NCBI RefSeq assembly: GCF_900460065.1
Contig: NZ_UAVD01000027.1
Span: 186,001 to 250,000, forward strand
DNA length: 64,000 bases
Source: Streptomyces griseus
GTDB taxonomy: Bacteria > Actinomycetota > Actinomycetes > Streptomycetales > Streptomycetaceae
Direction of reading: 5' to 3'
A model generated the notes under the pieces. The model made no database searches. It had not been told where the DNA came from and worked only from the letters and a program-made list of their open reading frames with translations. The position numbers and the translations under genes were made by a program. This document shows positions 1 through 7,772 of this stretch, piece after piece. Every line of letters starts with the position of its first letter. Positions within the stretch are counted from its first letter, which is position 1.

Positions 1-332
1 TCCTCCAGCCGCCACTGGGCGATCAGCCAACCCCGGTCGTAGGGCGCGTCCGGGGACGGCGCGGAGTCCGCCCACGGATCGGCCTCCGCGACCGGGAGGC
101 GGTCGCGGTACTTGAGCATCGGCAGCGGGGCCGAACCGGCGGCGAGCACCTCCTCGGCCACCCCCAGATCGTCCAGGATCTCCAGCGAACGCGGGTTGGG
201 GCCCTTGGCGCGCGAGGTGCGCGGCGGGGCGGGGGACCGGTCCACGATCCGTACGGCCGTGCCGCGCCGGGCCAGATCGCAGGCCAGCACCAGCCCGGTG
301 GGTCCCGCTCCCACGATGAGTACGTCGGTCAT
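1..332 (-). CDS. FAD-dependent monooxygenase, N-terminal part (runs off left edge)
   Basis: The first 110 residues of a protein beginning MTDVLIVGAGPTGL, a textbook GxGxxG dinucleotide-binding loop, followed by LACDLARRG and an acidic strand end (IVDRS) that would hold the FAD ribose. The motif RAKGPNPRSLEILDDLG, next to the FAD, is typical of the aromatic-ring hydroxylase (UbiH/PheA/TetX-like) flavin monooxygenases. The substrate cannot be told. A second in-frame ATG six bases upstream (MGMTDV) sits four bases from the purine-rich AAGGAG, whereas the chosen ATG is ten bases from it, so the start is uncertain by two residues. The C-terminal substrate domain lies outside the window. Confidence 0.85.
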   Translation of the reverse strand, partial: MTDVLIVGAGPTGLVLACDLARRGTAVRIVDRSPAPPRTSRAKGPNPRSLEILDDLGVAEEVLAAGSAPLPMLKYRDRLPVAEADPWADSAPSPDAPYDRGWLIAQWRLE

Positions 333-416
333 GCCCATGCCTCTCCTTCGGTCCCGCTCCCGCTCCGTCAGGAACCAGAGAAACGTAACCGAGTTAAAAA
401 AGCAACTGGGTAATCT

Positions 417-1463
417 TTACTGCGCGGGGCTGCTCCGCGGGGTGGGCGTGGAGTCCGCAGCCGGGGCCGCGGAATCCGGGGCCGATGCGGCGGGAGCCTG
501 TGCCGGAGCCCCGGGGTCCGGGGGCATGGCCGCGGGTGCGGCCGCCGCCGTCGCCAGCAGTCTCAGGGCGAGCGCCCGGTTGCGCCGGGCGGTCCGCAGC
601 GCGTCCCAGGTCAGCAGCGACAGGGCCAGCCAGACCAGGGCGAAACCGGCCCACCGCTCGGGCGGCATCGACTCGTCGAAGTACAGGACGCCCAGCCCGA
701 ACTGGAAGACCGGGGCCAGATACTGGAGCAGCCCCAGCGTGGAGAGCGGAACCCGGACGGCCGCCGCGCCGAAGCAGATCAGCGGCACCGCCGTGACGAT
801 GCCCGTCGCGGCGAGCAGGAACCCGTGCCCCGCGCCCCCGGCCGTGAACGTCGACCCGCCGGTGGCGGCGAGCCAGAGCAGGAAGCCGAGCGCGGGCACG
901 AAGAGCACGGCGGTCTCGGCGGCCAGCGACTCCAGGCCGCCCATGCCGACCTTCTTCTTCACCAGGCCGTAGGTGGCGAAGGAGAACGCCAGCACCAGCG
1001 AGATCCACGGCGGCTTGCCGTAGCCGATCGCCAGGACGAGGACGGCGACCAGCCCCGTGGCGACCGCTGCCCACTGGACCGGCCGCAGCCGCTCGCCCAG
1101 CAGCAGGACGCCCATGGCGATGGTGACCAGCGGATTGATGAAGTAGCCGAGCGAGGCCTCGACGACGTGCCCGTTGTTCACGGCCCAGATGTACAGACCC
1201 CAGTTGACCGAGATCGTCGCCGCCGCCACCGATATCAGCCCCAGCTTGCGCCGGTCGCGGACCAGTTCGCCGATCCAGGCCCAGCGGCGCACGACGAGCA
1301 GGGCGACGGCGACGACGCCGAGCGACCAGACCATCCGGTGCGCGAGGATCTCGACCGCCCCGGACGGTTTGAGCAGCGGCCAGAACAGCGGGACCAGACC
1401 CCACATCCCGTACGCGCCGATTCCGTACAGCAGGCCTGCCCGCTGTTCGTTCTTCCCCTCCAC
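417..1463 (-). CDS. rarD: RarD-type EamA/DMT-family transporter
   Basis: A 348-residue polytopic membrane protein with about ten hydrophobic helices in two EamA repeats. The N-terminal segment GLLYGIGAYGMWGLVPLFWP and the block NWGLYIWAVNNGHVVEASLGYFINPL are diagnostic of the RarD (chloramphenicol-sensitive protein) branch of the drug/metabolite transporter superfamily. Such proteins are thought to export small metabolites, but the natural substrate is unknown. The start is GTG at 1463 preceded by GGGAGG. The last 50 residues are an Ala/Pro-rich hydrophilic tail. It stands alone, with the monooxygenase start downstream and an oxidoreductase upstream, both on the same strand. Confidence 0.9.
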   Translation of the reverse strand: MEGKNEQRAGLLYGIGAYGMWGLVPLFWPLLKPSGAVEILAHRMVWSLGVVAVALLVVRRWAWIGELVRDRRKLGLISVAAATISVNWGLYIWAVNNGHVVEASLGYFINPLVTIAMGVLLLGERLRPVQWAAVATGLVAVLVLAIGYGKPPWISLVLAFSFATYGLVKKKVGMGGLESLAAETAVLFVPALGFLLWLAATGGSTFTAGGAGHGFLLAATGIVTAVPLICFGAAAVRVPLSTLGLLQYLAPVFQFGLGVLYFDESMPPERWAGFALVWLALSLLTWDALRTARRNRALALRLLATAAAAPAAMPPDPGAPAQAPAASAPDSAAPAADSTPTPRSSPAQ

Positions 1464-1590
1464 GTGCCCTCCCGGCCCGCCCGCGCCGGCGGATCCGCCG
1501 ACGGCACGACGGTAGCGCCGGAAGGGCTTCGTGTCATAGCCGTCTCACGGAAACACTCATGACACGGCGGAGCGCGACCGGTGGCGTGAC

Positions 1591-1622
1591 GGGCGACGCC
1601 GGCAGTTTGACGACAGGCCCTA
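1591..1622 (-). repeat. Stop-codon-linked dispersed repeat, copy A
   Basis: Read on the minus strand this starts with the TAG stop of the upstream oxidoreductase and continues GGGCCTGTCGTC, then AAACTGCCGGCGTCGCCC. It matches copies B (23478) and C (47854) at nearly every position over 32 bases. Copy B forms a long perfect hairpin and copy C a shorter one; here the hairpin is poorly conserved. Confidence 0.7.
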
Positions 1623-2474
1623 GGCCAGGGCGGCGCGCACGGTCTCGGCGAGGGGCGTCGTCGGGCGGCCGATGAGCCGGGCGAGGTCACCGCTCGTCCC
1701 CGCGAGCCGCCCCCGTCCGATCGCCTCGTCCACGTCGACGAGGATCGCGGCGAAGCCCTCGGGCACCCCGGCGCCGACCAGGGCCTCCTGGTGCGCGGCG
1801 GCCGGGACGTTCCTGTACGCGATCTCCTCGCCGGTCAGCTCGGACAGCAGCGCCGCGTACTCCGCGAGCGACCAGGCGGTGTCGCCGCTCAGCTCGTAGG
1901 CCGTGTTCAGGTGGCCGTCACCGGTCAGCACGGCGACCGCCGCGGCGGCGTAGTCGGCCCGGGAGGCGGAGGCGATGCGGCCCTCGCCCGCGTTGGCGAG
2001 CACCGCGCGGTGCTCCAGGACCGGGGCCAGGTTGGCGGTGTAGTTCTCGGTGTACCAGCCGTTGCGCAGGAACGTGTACGGCAGCCCGGAGTCCAGGATC
2101 AGCCGCTCGGTGGCCCGGTGCTCGTCGGCCAGCGTGAAGTCCGCGTCCGGCCCGCCGAGGATGCCCGTGTACGCGAGCCGGGCCACACCCGCCGCCTTCG
2201 CCGCGTCGATCACCGCGGTGTGCTGCGCCACCCGCCTGCCCACCTCGCTGCCGGAGATCAGCAGCACCCGGTCACCGGACCGGAAGGCCCCGGCGAGGGA
2301 CTCGGGGCGGTCGTAGTCCGCGATGCGCAGCTCCACGCCCCGGGCGGCGAGCGCGGCGGCCTTCTCCTTGTCGCGCACGACCGCGACGACCTCGCCGGCC
2401 GGGACCTCGGCCAGCAGGGCGTCGACGACGAGGCGGCCGAGGGCGCCAGTGGCTCCGGTGACAACGATGCTCAT
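1620..2474 (-). CDS. NAD(P)H-binding oxidoreductase (QorB/NmrA-like atypical SDR)
   Basis: 284 residues beginning MSIVVTGATGALGRLVVDAL, a GxxGxxG Rossmann motif of the atypical short-chain dehydrogenase family. The internal motif LAYTGILGGPDADF and the conserved FLRNGWYTENY are typical of the QorB / NAD(P)H:quinone oxidoreductase-2-like group, which reduces quinones or senses NADPH. The ATG at 2474 has GGAGA five bases upstream; longer upstream frames lack coding character. It is divergent from an HxlR-family regulator, an arrangement usual for redox- or electrophile-inducible reductases, so the HxlR protein probably controls it. Exact substrate unknown. Confidence 0.85.
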   Translation of the reverse strand: MSIVVTGATGALGRLVVDALLAEVPAGEVVAVVRDKEKAAALAARGVELRIADYDRPESLAGAFRSGDRVLLISGSEVGRRVAQHTAVIDAAKAAGVARLAYTGILGGPDADFTLADEHRATERLILDSGLPYTFLRNGWYTENYTANLAPVLEHRAVLANAGEGRIASASRADYAAAAVAVLTGDGHLNTAYELSGDTAWSLAEYAALLSELTGEEIAYRNVPAAAHQEALVGAGVPEGFAAILVDVDEAIGRGRLAGTSGDLARLIGRPTTPLAETVRAALA

Positions 2475-2571
2475 GAGGGTCTCCGATGTGGTGGTTCGAT
2501 GGTGCGGTTTCGGTGGTTCGGTCCGCTTCTGTGCTTCGGTGACGACCCTACGGGTAGCGCTAACTATGGGA

Positions 2572-2597
2572 AAGTACCCACTTTGAAGTAAGGTACT
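2572..2597. promoter_or_regulatory. Candidate HxlR operator in divergent promoter region
   Basis: Two inverted repeats overlap here: AAGT-N4-ACTT at 2572-2583 and AGTACC (2573-2578) against GGTACT (2592-2597). They end three bases before the hxlR-family ATG. Palindromes of this type between a winged-helix regulator and its divergent target are the normal site of autoregulation. Function is inferred. Confidence 0.5.
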
Positions 2598-2600
2598 GGT

Positions 2601-3023
2601 ATGGCAGAAAGCACCAAGTCTCCCCGTCCCGGTGAAGGCTCGGGCGAGGCCCTGTCCGCTCTCCTGGCCTGGGACGTGAACCAGCCCATGTGCCCGTCCC
2701 GGCTGATCCTCGAACACGTGACGAGCCGCTGGGGCGTTCTCGTGCTGGCGGCGCTGCTGGAGCGCTCGTACCGCTTCAGCGAACTGCGCCGCGCGGTGGG
2801 CGGGGTCAGCGAGAAGATGCTGGCCCAGACCCTCCGCACGCTGGAGCGCGACGGCTTCGTCGACCGGGACGCGAAGCCGGTGATCCCGCCGCGGGTGGAC
2901 TACTCGCTCACCCCGCTCGGCATCGAGGCCGCCGAACAGGTCTGGGCGCTCGCCCGCTGGACCGAGCGCCGGGTGGACGCGGTGCGGGCGGCCCGCGAGG
3001 CATACGACGGGGCCCGGGCCTGA
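2601..3023 (+). CDS. HxlR/MarR-like winged-helix transcriptional regulator
   Basis: 140 residues. The signature CPSRLILEHVTSRWGVLVL, the recognition region FSELRRAVGGVSEKMLAQTLRTLERDG and the wing RVDYSLTPLG define the HxlR (DUF24) family, dimeric DNA-binding proteins that often sense reactive electrophiles through a cysteine in the first helix (here the Cys at about residue 34). No ribosome-binding site is visible between the operator and the ATG, so the mRNA may be leaderless. Divergent to the NAD(P)H-binding oxidoreductase, its probable target. Confidence 0.88.
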   Translation: MAESTKSPRPGEGSGEALSALLAWDVNQPMCPSRLILEHVTSRWGVLVLAALLERSYRFSELRRAVGGVSEKMLAQTLRTLERDGFVDRDAKPVIPPRVDYSLTPLGIEAAEQVWALARWTERRVDAVRAAREAYDGARA

Positions 3024-3080
3024 CCCCGTGAGGGATCGGGCCCGGGCCCCGGGCGGTGCGCGTACGGCCCTCGTCCGGCC

Positions 3081-4154
3081 TCAGCCGACGACGGTCCAGG
3101 TGTCGTTGCCCGCGAGGAGCGAGGCGAGGTCGCCCTTGCCGTTCCGTTCGACGGCGGCGTCGAGCTGGTCCGACATCAGCGTGTCGTAGACGGGCCGCTC
3201 GACGCTGCGCAGCACCCCGATCGGGGTGTGGTGCAGGGTGTCCGCGTCGGCGATCCGGGACAGCGCGAACGCCGTCGTCGGCGATTTCGCGTGGGCGTCG
3301 TGGACGAGGACCTGCGAGCGGTTCTCCTCCGTGACGGCCACGACCTTCAGATCGCCGGTGGCCGGGTCGCGCACGACGCCCTTGGGCTCCTGGGAGCCGA
3401 AGAGGATCGGCTGACCGTGTTCGAGGCGGATGACGGCCTCGGCGGCCTGCTCCTTGTCCTTGAGGACCTCGAAGGCGCCGTCGTTGAAGATGTTGCAGTT
3501 CTGGTAGATCTCCACCAGTGCCGTGCCGGAGTGCTCCGCGGCGGCACGCAGCACGCTGGTGAGGTGCTTGCGGTCGGAGTCGACCGTGCGCGCCACGAAC
3601 GTCGCCTCCGCGCCGATGGCGAGCGACACCGGGTTGAAGGGGGCGTCGAGCGACCCCATCGGCGTCGATTTGGTGATCTTGCCCAGCTCGGAGGTGGGGC
3701 TGTACTGGCCCTTCGTCAGCCCGTAGATCCGGTTGTTGAAGAGGAGGATCTTGAGGTTGACGTTGCGGCGCAGGGCGTGGATGAGGTGGTTGCCGCCGAT
3801 GGAGAGGGCGTCGCCGTCGCCCGTGACGACCCAGACCGAGAGGTCGCGCCGCGAGGTGGCGAGCCCGGTCGCGATGGACGGGGCGCGACCGTGGATGGAG
3901 TGCATCCCGTACGTGTTCATGTAGTACGGGAAACGGGACGAGCAACCGATGCCGGAGACGAAGGTGATGTTCTCCTTCGCGAGGCCCAGCTCGGGCATGA
4001 ACCCCTGGACGGCGGCCAGGACGGCGTAGTCGCCGCAGCCGGGGCACCAGCGGACCTCCTGGTCGGACTTGAAGTCCTTCATGGACTGCTTCGCCTCGGC
4101 CTTGGGGACCAGCTGCAGCAGGTCGTTGTGGTGCAGTTCCTCGGTGTCAGGCAT
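3081..4154 (-). CDS. korB: 2-oxoacid:ferredoxin oxidoreductase, beta subunit
   Basis: 357 residues. Carries the thiamine-diphosphate binding block VTGDGDALSIGGNHLIHALRRN ... LLFNNRIYGLTKGQ and the cysteine motifs WCPGCGDYAVL and GIGCSSRFPYYMNT that ligate a [4Fe-4S] cluster, as expected for the beta subunit of 2-oxoglutarate (or pyruvate) synthase. With KorA it oxidatively decarboxylates a 2-oxoacid with CoA and passes low-potential electrons to ferredoxin. Its start overlaps the korA stop by 8 bp, so the two are translationally coupled. The nearby NADH-module-less nuo operon is a possible electron acceptor (inference). Confidence 0.95.
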   Translation of the reverse strand: MPDTEELHHNDLLQLVPKAEAKQSMKDFKSDQEVRWCPGCGDYAVLAAVQGFMPELGLAKENITFVSGIGCSSRFPYYMNTYGMHSIHGRAPSIATGLATSRRDLSVWVVTGDGDALSIGGNHLIHALRRNVNLKILLFNNRIYGLTKGQYSPTSELGKITKSTPMGSLDAPFNPVSLAIGAEATFVARTVDSDRKHLTSVLRAAAEHSGTALVEIYQNCNIFNDGAFEVLKDKEQAAEAVIRLEHGQPILFGSQEPKGVVRDPATGDLKVVAVTEENRSQVLVHDAHAKSPTTAFALSRIADADTLHHTPIGVLRSVERPVYDTLMSDQLDAAVERNGKGDLASLLAGNDTWTVVG

Positions 4155-6111
4155 CGATGGCCTCCTTGAGGGCCGTGGCGAGCTGCTCGGCCTTGAACGG
4201 CATTCCGTTGACCTGGTTGTAGCTGTGCGCGTCCACCAGGTACTTCGCCCTGAGCAGCAGGGCGAGCTGGCCGAGGTTCATCTCGGGGACGACGACCTTG
4301 TCGTAGCGCTTCAGCACCTCGCCGAGATTCTTCGGGAAGGGGTTGAGATGGCGCAGGTGGGCCTGGGCGATGGGCGCCCCCGCGGCCCGCAGCCGGCGCA
4401 CCGCCGCGGTGATCGGCCCGTACGTCGATCCCCAGCCGAGCACCAGGGTGCGGGCCTCGGCGGGGTCGTCGACCTCCAGGTCGGGGACCTCGATGCCGTC
4501 GATCTTGGCCTGGCGGGTGCGGACCATGAAGTCGTGGTTGGCCGGGTCGTAGGAGATGTTGCCCGTGCCGTCCTGCTTCTCGATCCCGCCGATGCGGTGC
4601 TCCAGGCCGGCCGTACCGGGGACCGCCCACGGGCGGGCCAGCGTCTGCGGATCGCGCTTGTAGGGCCAGAAGACCTCCGTGCCGTCCGCCAGCGTGTGGT
4701 TCGGGCCGGTGGCGAAGGGGGTCTTCAGATCGGGCAGGGTCGACGTCTCCGGGATCCGCCACGGCTCGGAGCCGTTGGCGAGATAGCCGTCGGAGAGGAG
4801 GAAGACCGGGGTGCGGTACGTCAGGGCGATCCGGGCCGCCTCGATCGCGGCGTCGAAGCAGTCGGCCGGAGTCCGCGGGGCCACGATCGGAACCGGGGCC
4901 TCACCGTTCCTGCCGTACATCGCCTGGAGCAGGTCGGCCTGCTCGGTCTTGGTCGGCAGCCCGGTCGACGGTCCGCCCCGCTGGATGTCGATGATCAGCA
5001 GCGGCAGCTCCAGGGAGACCGCGAGACCGATCGTCTCCGACTTCAGCGCCACTCCCGGGCCGGAGGTCGTCGTGATGCCCAGCGCCCCGCCGAACGCCGC
5101 GCCCAGCGCCGCGCCGATCCCGGCGATCTCGTCCTCCGCCTGGAACGTCCGCACGCCGAAGTTCTTGTGCCGCGACAGCTCGTGCAGGATGTCCGACGCC
5201 GGGGTGATCGGATACGACCCCAGATACAACGGCAGCTCCGCCAGCTGCCCGGCCGCGATCAGCCCGTAGGACAGGGCGAGGTTCCCCGAGATGTTGCGGT
5301 AGGTGCCGGTGGGGAAGGCCTGCGAGGCCGGGGCGACCTCGTAGGAGACCGCGAAGTCCTCCGTCGTCTCGCCGAAATTCCACCCGGCCCGGAAGGCCGC
5401 CACGTTCGCCTCGGCGATCTGCGGCTTCTTCGCGAACTTCTGCCGAAGGAAGGCCTCCGTGCTCTCCGTCGGCCGGTGGTACATCCACGACAGCAGACCC
5501 AGCGCGAACATGTTCTTCGACCGCTCGGCCTCCTTGCGGGGCAGCCCGAACTCCTTCAACGCCTCCAGCGTCAGCGTCGTCAACGGCACCGCGTGGACGT
5601 TGTAGGCCTCCAGCGAACCGTCCTCCAGGGGACTGGTCGCGTACCCCACCTTGGCCATCGGCCGCTTCGTGAACTCGTCGGTGTTCACGATGATCTCCGC
5701 GCCGCGCGGAACGTCGTCGATGTTCGCCTTCAGGGCGGCCGGGTTCATCGCGACCAGGACGTTGGGGGCGTCGCCCGGAGTCAGAATGTCATGATCGGCA
5801 AAGTGCAGCTGGAAGGAGGAGACACCCGGCAGGGTGCCCGCGGGGGCGCGGATCTCGGCCGGGAAGTTCGGCAGAGTGGAGAGATCGTTGCCGAAGGAAG
5901 CGGTCTCCGAGGTGAACCGGTCACCCGTGAGCTGCATCCCGTCACCCGAGTCGCCCGCGAAACGGATGATCACCCGGTCCAGGCGACGGATCTCCTTGCC
6001 GTCGCTGCCCGTGGTTCCCGTCGTACCTGACAGGGGGGCTCGCTGACCCCCGAGAACGGCGTCGTTGGCCTCTTCGGCCTGCTCTGCCGCGCTACTGACC
6101 TGGCTCGTCAC
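4147..6111 (-). CDS. korA: 2-oxoacid:ferredoxin oxidoreductase, alpha subunit (gamma-alpha fusion)
   Basis: 654 residues. The N-terminal gamma-type domain (about residues 40-230, RVIIRFAGDSGDGMQLTGDRF) is fused to the pyrimidine-binding alpha domain (from about 250, YPITPASDILHEL, and TTTSGPGVALKSE) and a C-terminal transketolase-like domain. This is the usual layout of actinobacterial KorA. The start is GTG at 6111 with GGGAGGT eight bases before it. It works with KorB in the cytoplasm. The first 40 residues are a variable Ala/Glu-rich extension. Confidence 0.95.
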   Translation of the reverse strand: MTSQVSSAAEQAEEANDAVLGGQRAPLSGTTGTTGSDGKEIRRLDRVIIRFAGDSGDGMQLTGDRFTSETASFGNDLSTLPNFPAEIRAPAGTLPGVSSFQLHFADHDILTPGDAPNVLVAMNPAALKANIDDVPRGAEIIVNTDEFTKRPMAKVGYATSPLEDGSLEAYNVHAVPLTTLTLEALKEFGLPRKEAERSKNMFALGLLSWMYHRPTESTEAFLRQKFAKKPQIAEANVAAFRAGWNFGETTEDFAVSYEVAPASQAFPTGTYRNISGNLALSYGLIAAGQLAELPLYLGSYPITPASDILHELSRHKNFGVRTFQAEDEIAGIGAALGAAFGGALGITTTSGPGVALKSETIGLAVSLELPLLIIDIQRGGPSTGLPTKTEQADLLQAMYGRNGEAPVPIVAPRTPADCFDAAIEAARIALTYRTPVFLLSDGYLANGSEPWRIPETSTLPDLKTPFATGPNHTLADGTEVFWPYKRDPQTLARPWAVPGTAGLEHRIGGIEKQDGTGNISYDPANHDFMVRTRQAKIDGIEVPDLEVDDPAEARTLVLGWGSTYGPITAAVRRLRAAGAPIAQAHLRHLNPFPKNLGEVLKRYDKVVVPEMNLGQLALLLRAKYLVDAHSYNQVNGMPFKAEQLATALKEAIDA

Positions 6112-6236
6112 TGAACTGGACCTCCCATGGGCGGCGGTTCGGAACCGTCCGGCCGGCCGGCGATCCCAGAGGCCACCCTACGTCCGCGTAGGTGGCCTTC
6201 CAGGGACCGATCATATGGTGGACGCTGTTTTGAGAC

Positions 6237-6252
6237 ACCCTTTGAGTAGGGT
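6237..6252. promoter_or_regulatory. Inverted repeat upstream of korA
   Basis: ACCCT-TTGAGT-AGGGT lies about 125 bp upstream of the korA GTG in the only AT-rich patch of the intergenic region. It is a plausible regulator site for korAB; nothing identifies the protein. Confidence 0.3.
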
Positions 6253-6435
6253 TTGTCGCCTTTTGCAACCCCCTGATCGCGGGATGAGGGCAGCCCCTCC
6301 CTGCGTCTTTCGTCCTAGGCCTCCCCCGAGTCCCCCTCGGCCGCCCGGGTCTCCGACAGCCCTTCCTTGATCAGAGGTGCCCGTCCCGCGCCCGCCGGAC
6401 ACCCTCGGGCCCGCGTGATGCCCGCAATGCCCCCG

Positions 6436-6477
6436 GGGCGCTCCCGGGGCGCTACGGAGATGCCCCGGGAGGCGCCC
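6436..6477 (-). terminator. GC-rich hairpin downstream of response regulator
   Basis: Arms at 6436-6450 and 6462-6477 pair almost completely (one bulged base) around an 11-base loop. It lies about 125 bp beyond the response-regulator stop. There is no U-tract, as is common in Streptomyces terminators. Confidence 0.4.
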
Positions 6478-6566
6478 TCGGAGCGCCCCCGGAGAGCCCC
6501 CGGGGCGAGGGTCGGCCGGGCCTCGCCCTCCGTCGCCTGCGGCCCGGGTCCCGCTCCCGCCCGAAT

Positions 6567-6581
6567 CTGACGACTCGTCAG
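6567..6581. promoter_or_regulatory. Perfect 7-1-7 palindrome
   Basis: CTGACGA-C-TCGTCAG, 20 bp past the stop codon of the response-regulator gene. It could be an operator or a short hairpin; no gene starts next to it. Confidence 0.3.
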
Positions 6582-6601
6582 GTATTCAGAGTGTCAGATG
6601 T

Positions 6602-7282
6602 CTAGGAATTCAGGTAGGTCAGCACGGCGAGGACGCGCCGGTGGTCCCCGTCGCTGGGGGAGAGCCCGAGCTTCTGGAAGATGTTGCTGACGTGCTTCTC
6701 GACCGCCCCGTCGCTCACCACGAGCTGACGGGCGACCGCGGAGTTCGTCCGGCCCTCGGCCATGAGACCCAGGACCTCCCGCTCGCGCGGCGTCAGCCCG
6801 GCCAGCACGTCCTGCTTGCGGCTGCGGCCCAGCAGCTGGGCCACCACTTCCGGGTCCAGCGCCGTCCCGCCCTGCGCCACCCGGACCACGGCGTCCACGA
6901 ACTCGCGGACCTCGGCCACCCGGTCCTTCAGCAGATACCCCACCCCGCGGCTGCTGCCCGCCAGCAGCTCGGTGGCGTACTGCTCCTCCACGTACTGCGA
7001 GAGGACCAGCACCCCGATGCGCGGGTAGTCCCTCCGCAGCCGCACCGCCGCGCGCACACCCTCGTCGGTGTGCGTCGGCGGCATCCGCACATCGGCGACC
7101 ACCACATCGGGAAGCGCCTGCTGGGCGTCGAGGTCCGCCACCGTCTTGAGCAGCGCCTCCGCGTCCCCGACCCCCGCCACCACGTCGTGCCCGAGATCGG
7201 TGAGCAGACGGGTGAGCCCCTCCCGGAGCAGGACCGAATCCTCGGCGATGACCACGCGCACCCTGTTCTCCACGTTCTCCAC
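6602..7282 (-). CDS. NarL/LuxR-family response regulator
   Basis: 226 residues from a GTG at 7282, chosen because GGGGGA lies nine bases upstream and the receiver begins at once (VRVVIAEDSVLLREGLTRLL). The receiver has the acidic pocket ED and the phospho-acceptor Asp in VVVADVRMPP; Ser in VLVLSQY and Lys in LLKDRV complete the site. The C-terminal LuxR-type HTH is LTPREREVLGLMAEGRTNSAVARQL ... VEKHVSNIFQKLGL. It is followed upstream by two histidine kinases with DLHDGAQ phospho-acceptor motifs, which usually pair with NarL-type regulators. Its position between korAB and nuo suggests control of those energy genes (inference). Confidence 0.92.
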   Translation of the reverse strand: MENVENRVRVVIAEDSVLLREGLTRLLTDLGHDVVAGVGDAEALLKTVADLDAQQALPDVVVADVRMPPTHTDEGVRAAVRLRRDYPRIGVLVLSQYVEEQYATELLAGSSRGVGYLLKDRVAEVREFVDAVVRVAQGGTALDPEVVAQLLGRSRKQDVLAGLTPREREVLGLMAEGRTNSAVARQLVVSDGAVEKHVSNIFQKLGLSPSDGDHRRVLAVLTYLNS

Positions 7283-7772
7283 GACTGCGAGTCCCCCACT
7301 GTTCCGAATATGCCGCGTTCCCCGCGACCCCGCACGCACCACGCCCGACCACCGCGCACCGCGTCCCGACCGCACAAGCATCCCAGGACCCGGAGCCGCA
7401 CGCGGTGCCCTGTGGACAACCCAGGTGGACCGGGCAGTACGGCCCCCGCACCCCGGGCACGGACGGCCGCGACGCCCCACCGCCCCTTCGCCCCACCGCC
7501 CCTTCGCCCCACCACCGGTTCGGAGTAGCGGAGTGCCGGAGTGCCGGGCGGAGGGGCTGAGGGGCGGTGGGGCGTACGCGCGTGGAGGTGTCCGAGGCGG
7601 GTGAGGGAGACGAAGGCGGGAGGCGAGAGTCGGGAGGCGGGTGAGGGAAGCGGGGAGGCGGGGCGCCCGGAGCCGGGGGAGAGCCCCGGAGCCGGGGGAG
7701 AGCCGGAGCCGGGGCCCAGGGCCGGGGGCAGGGCCGGGAAGGGAGGCGGCGGGAAGAGGCCCCGAGGGGTGG
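7283..7772. other. 490-bp intergenic region rich in short repeats
   Basis: No credible gene. Holds a 16-bp tandem unit (from 7474, about 2.6 copies), a 15-bp inverted repeat (7472/7561) and, at about 7667-7720, repeated GGAGCCGGGGGAGAG-like units just beyond the kinase stop codon. It separates the response regulator from the kinases, so they are probably transcribed separately. Confidence 0.5.
7472..7575. repeat. Tandem 16-mer plus 15-bp inverted repeat
   Basis: GCCCCACCGCCCCTTC repeats at 7474 and 7490, with a third partial copy at 7506. The outer arm ACGCCCCACCGCCCC (7472-7486) is matched perfectly by GGGGCGGTGGGGCGT at 7561-7575, so the RNA could fold into a long hairpin between the kinase and response-regulator genes. 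Confidence 0.55.

Larger units (their letters stand above)
6112..6601. other. 490-bp intergenic region, no gene
   Basis: No open frame here has coding character. It should hold the korAB promoter on the right side of korA and the terminator of the response-regulator gene. It contains an inverted repeat ACCCT-N6-AGGGT at 6237-6252 in a locally AT-rich patch, a strong GC hairpin at 6436-6477 and a perfect palindrome at 6567-6581. Confidence 0.6.

Noticed and set aside
6211..6402. Possible 63-residue minus-strand gene upstream of korA
   Set aside because: Gly/Arg-rich translation without ribosome-binding site, in a region better explained as promoter and terminator.
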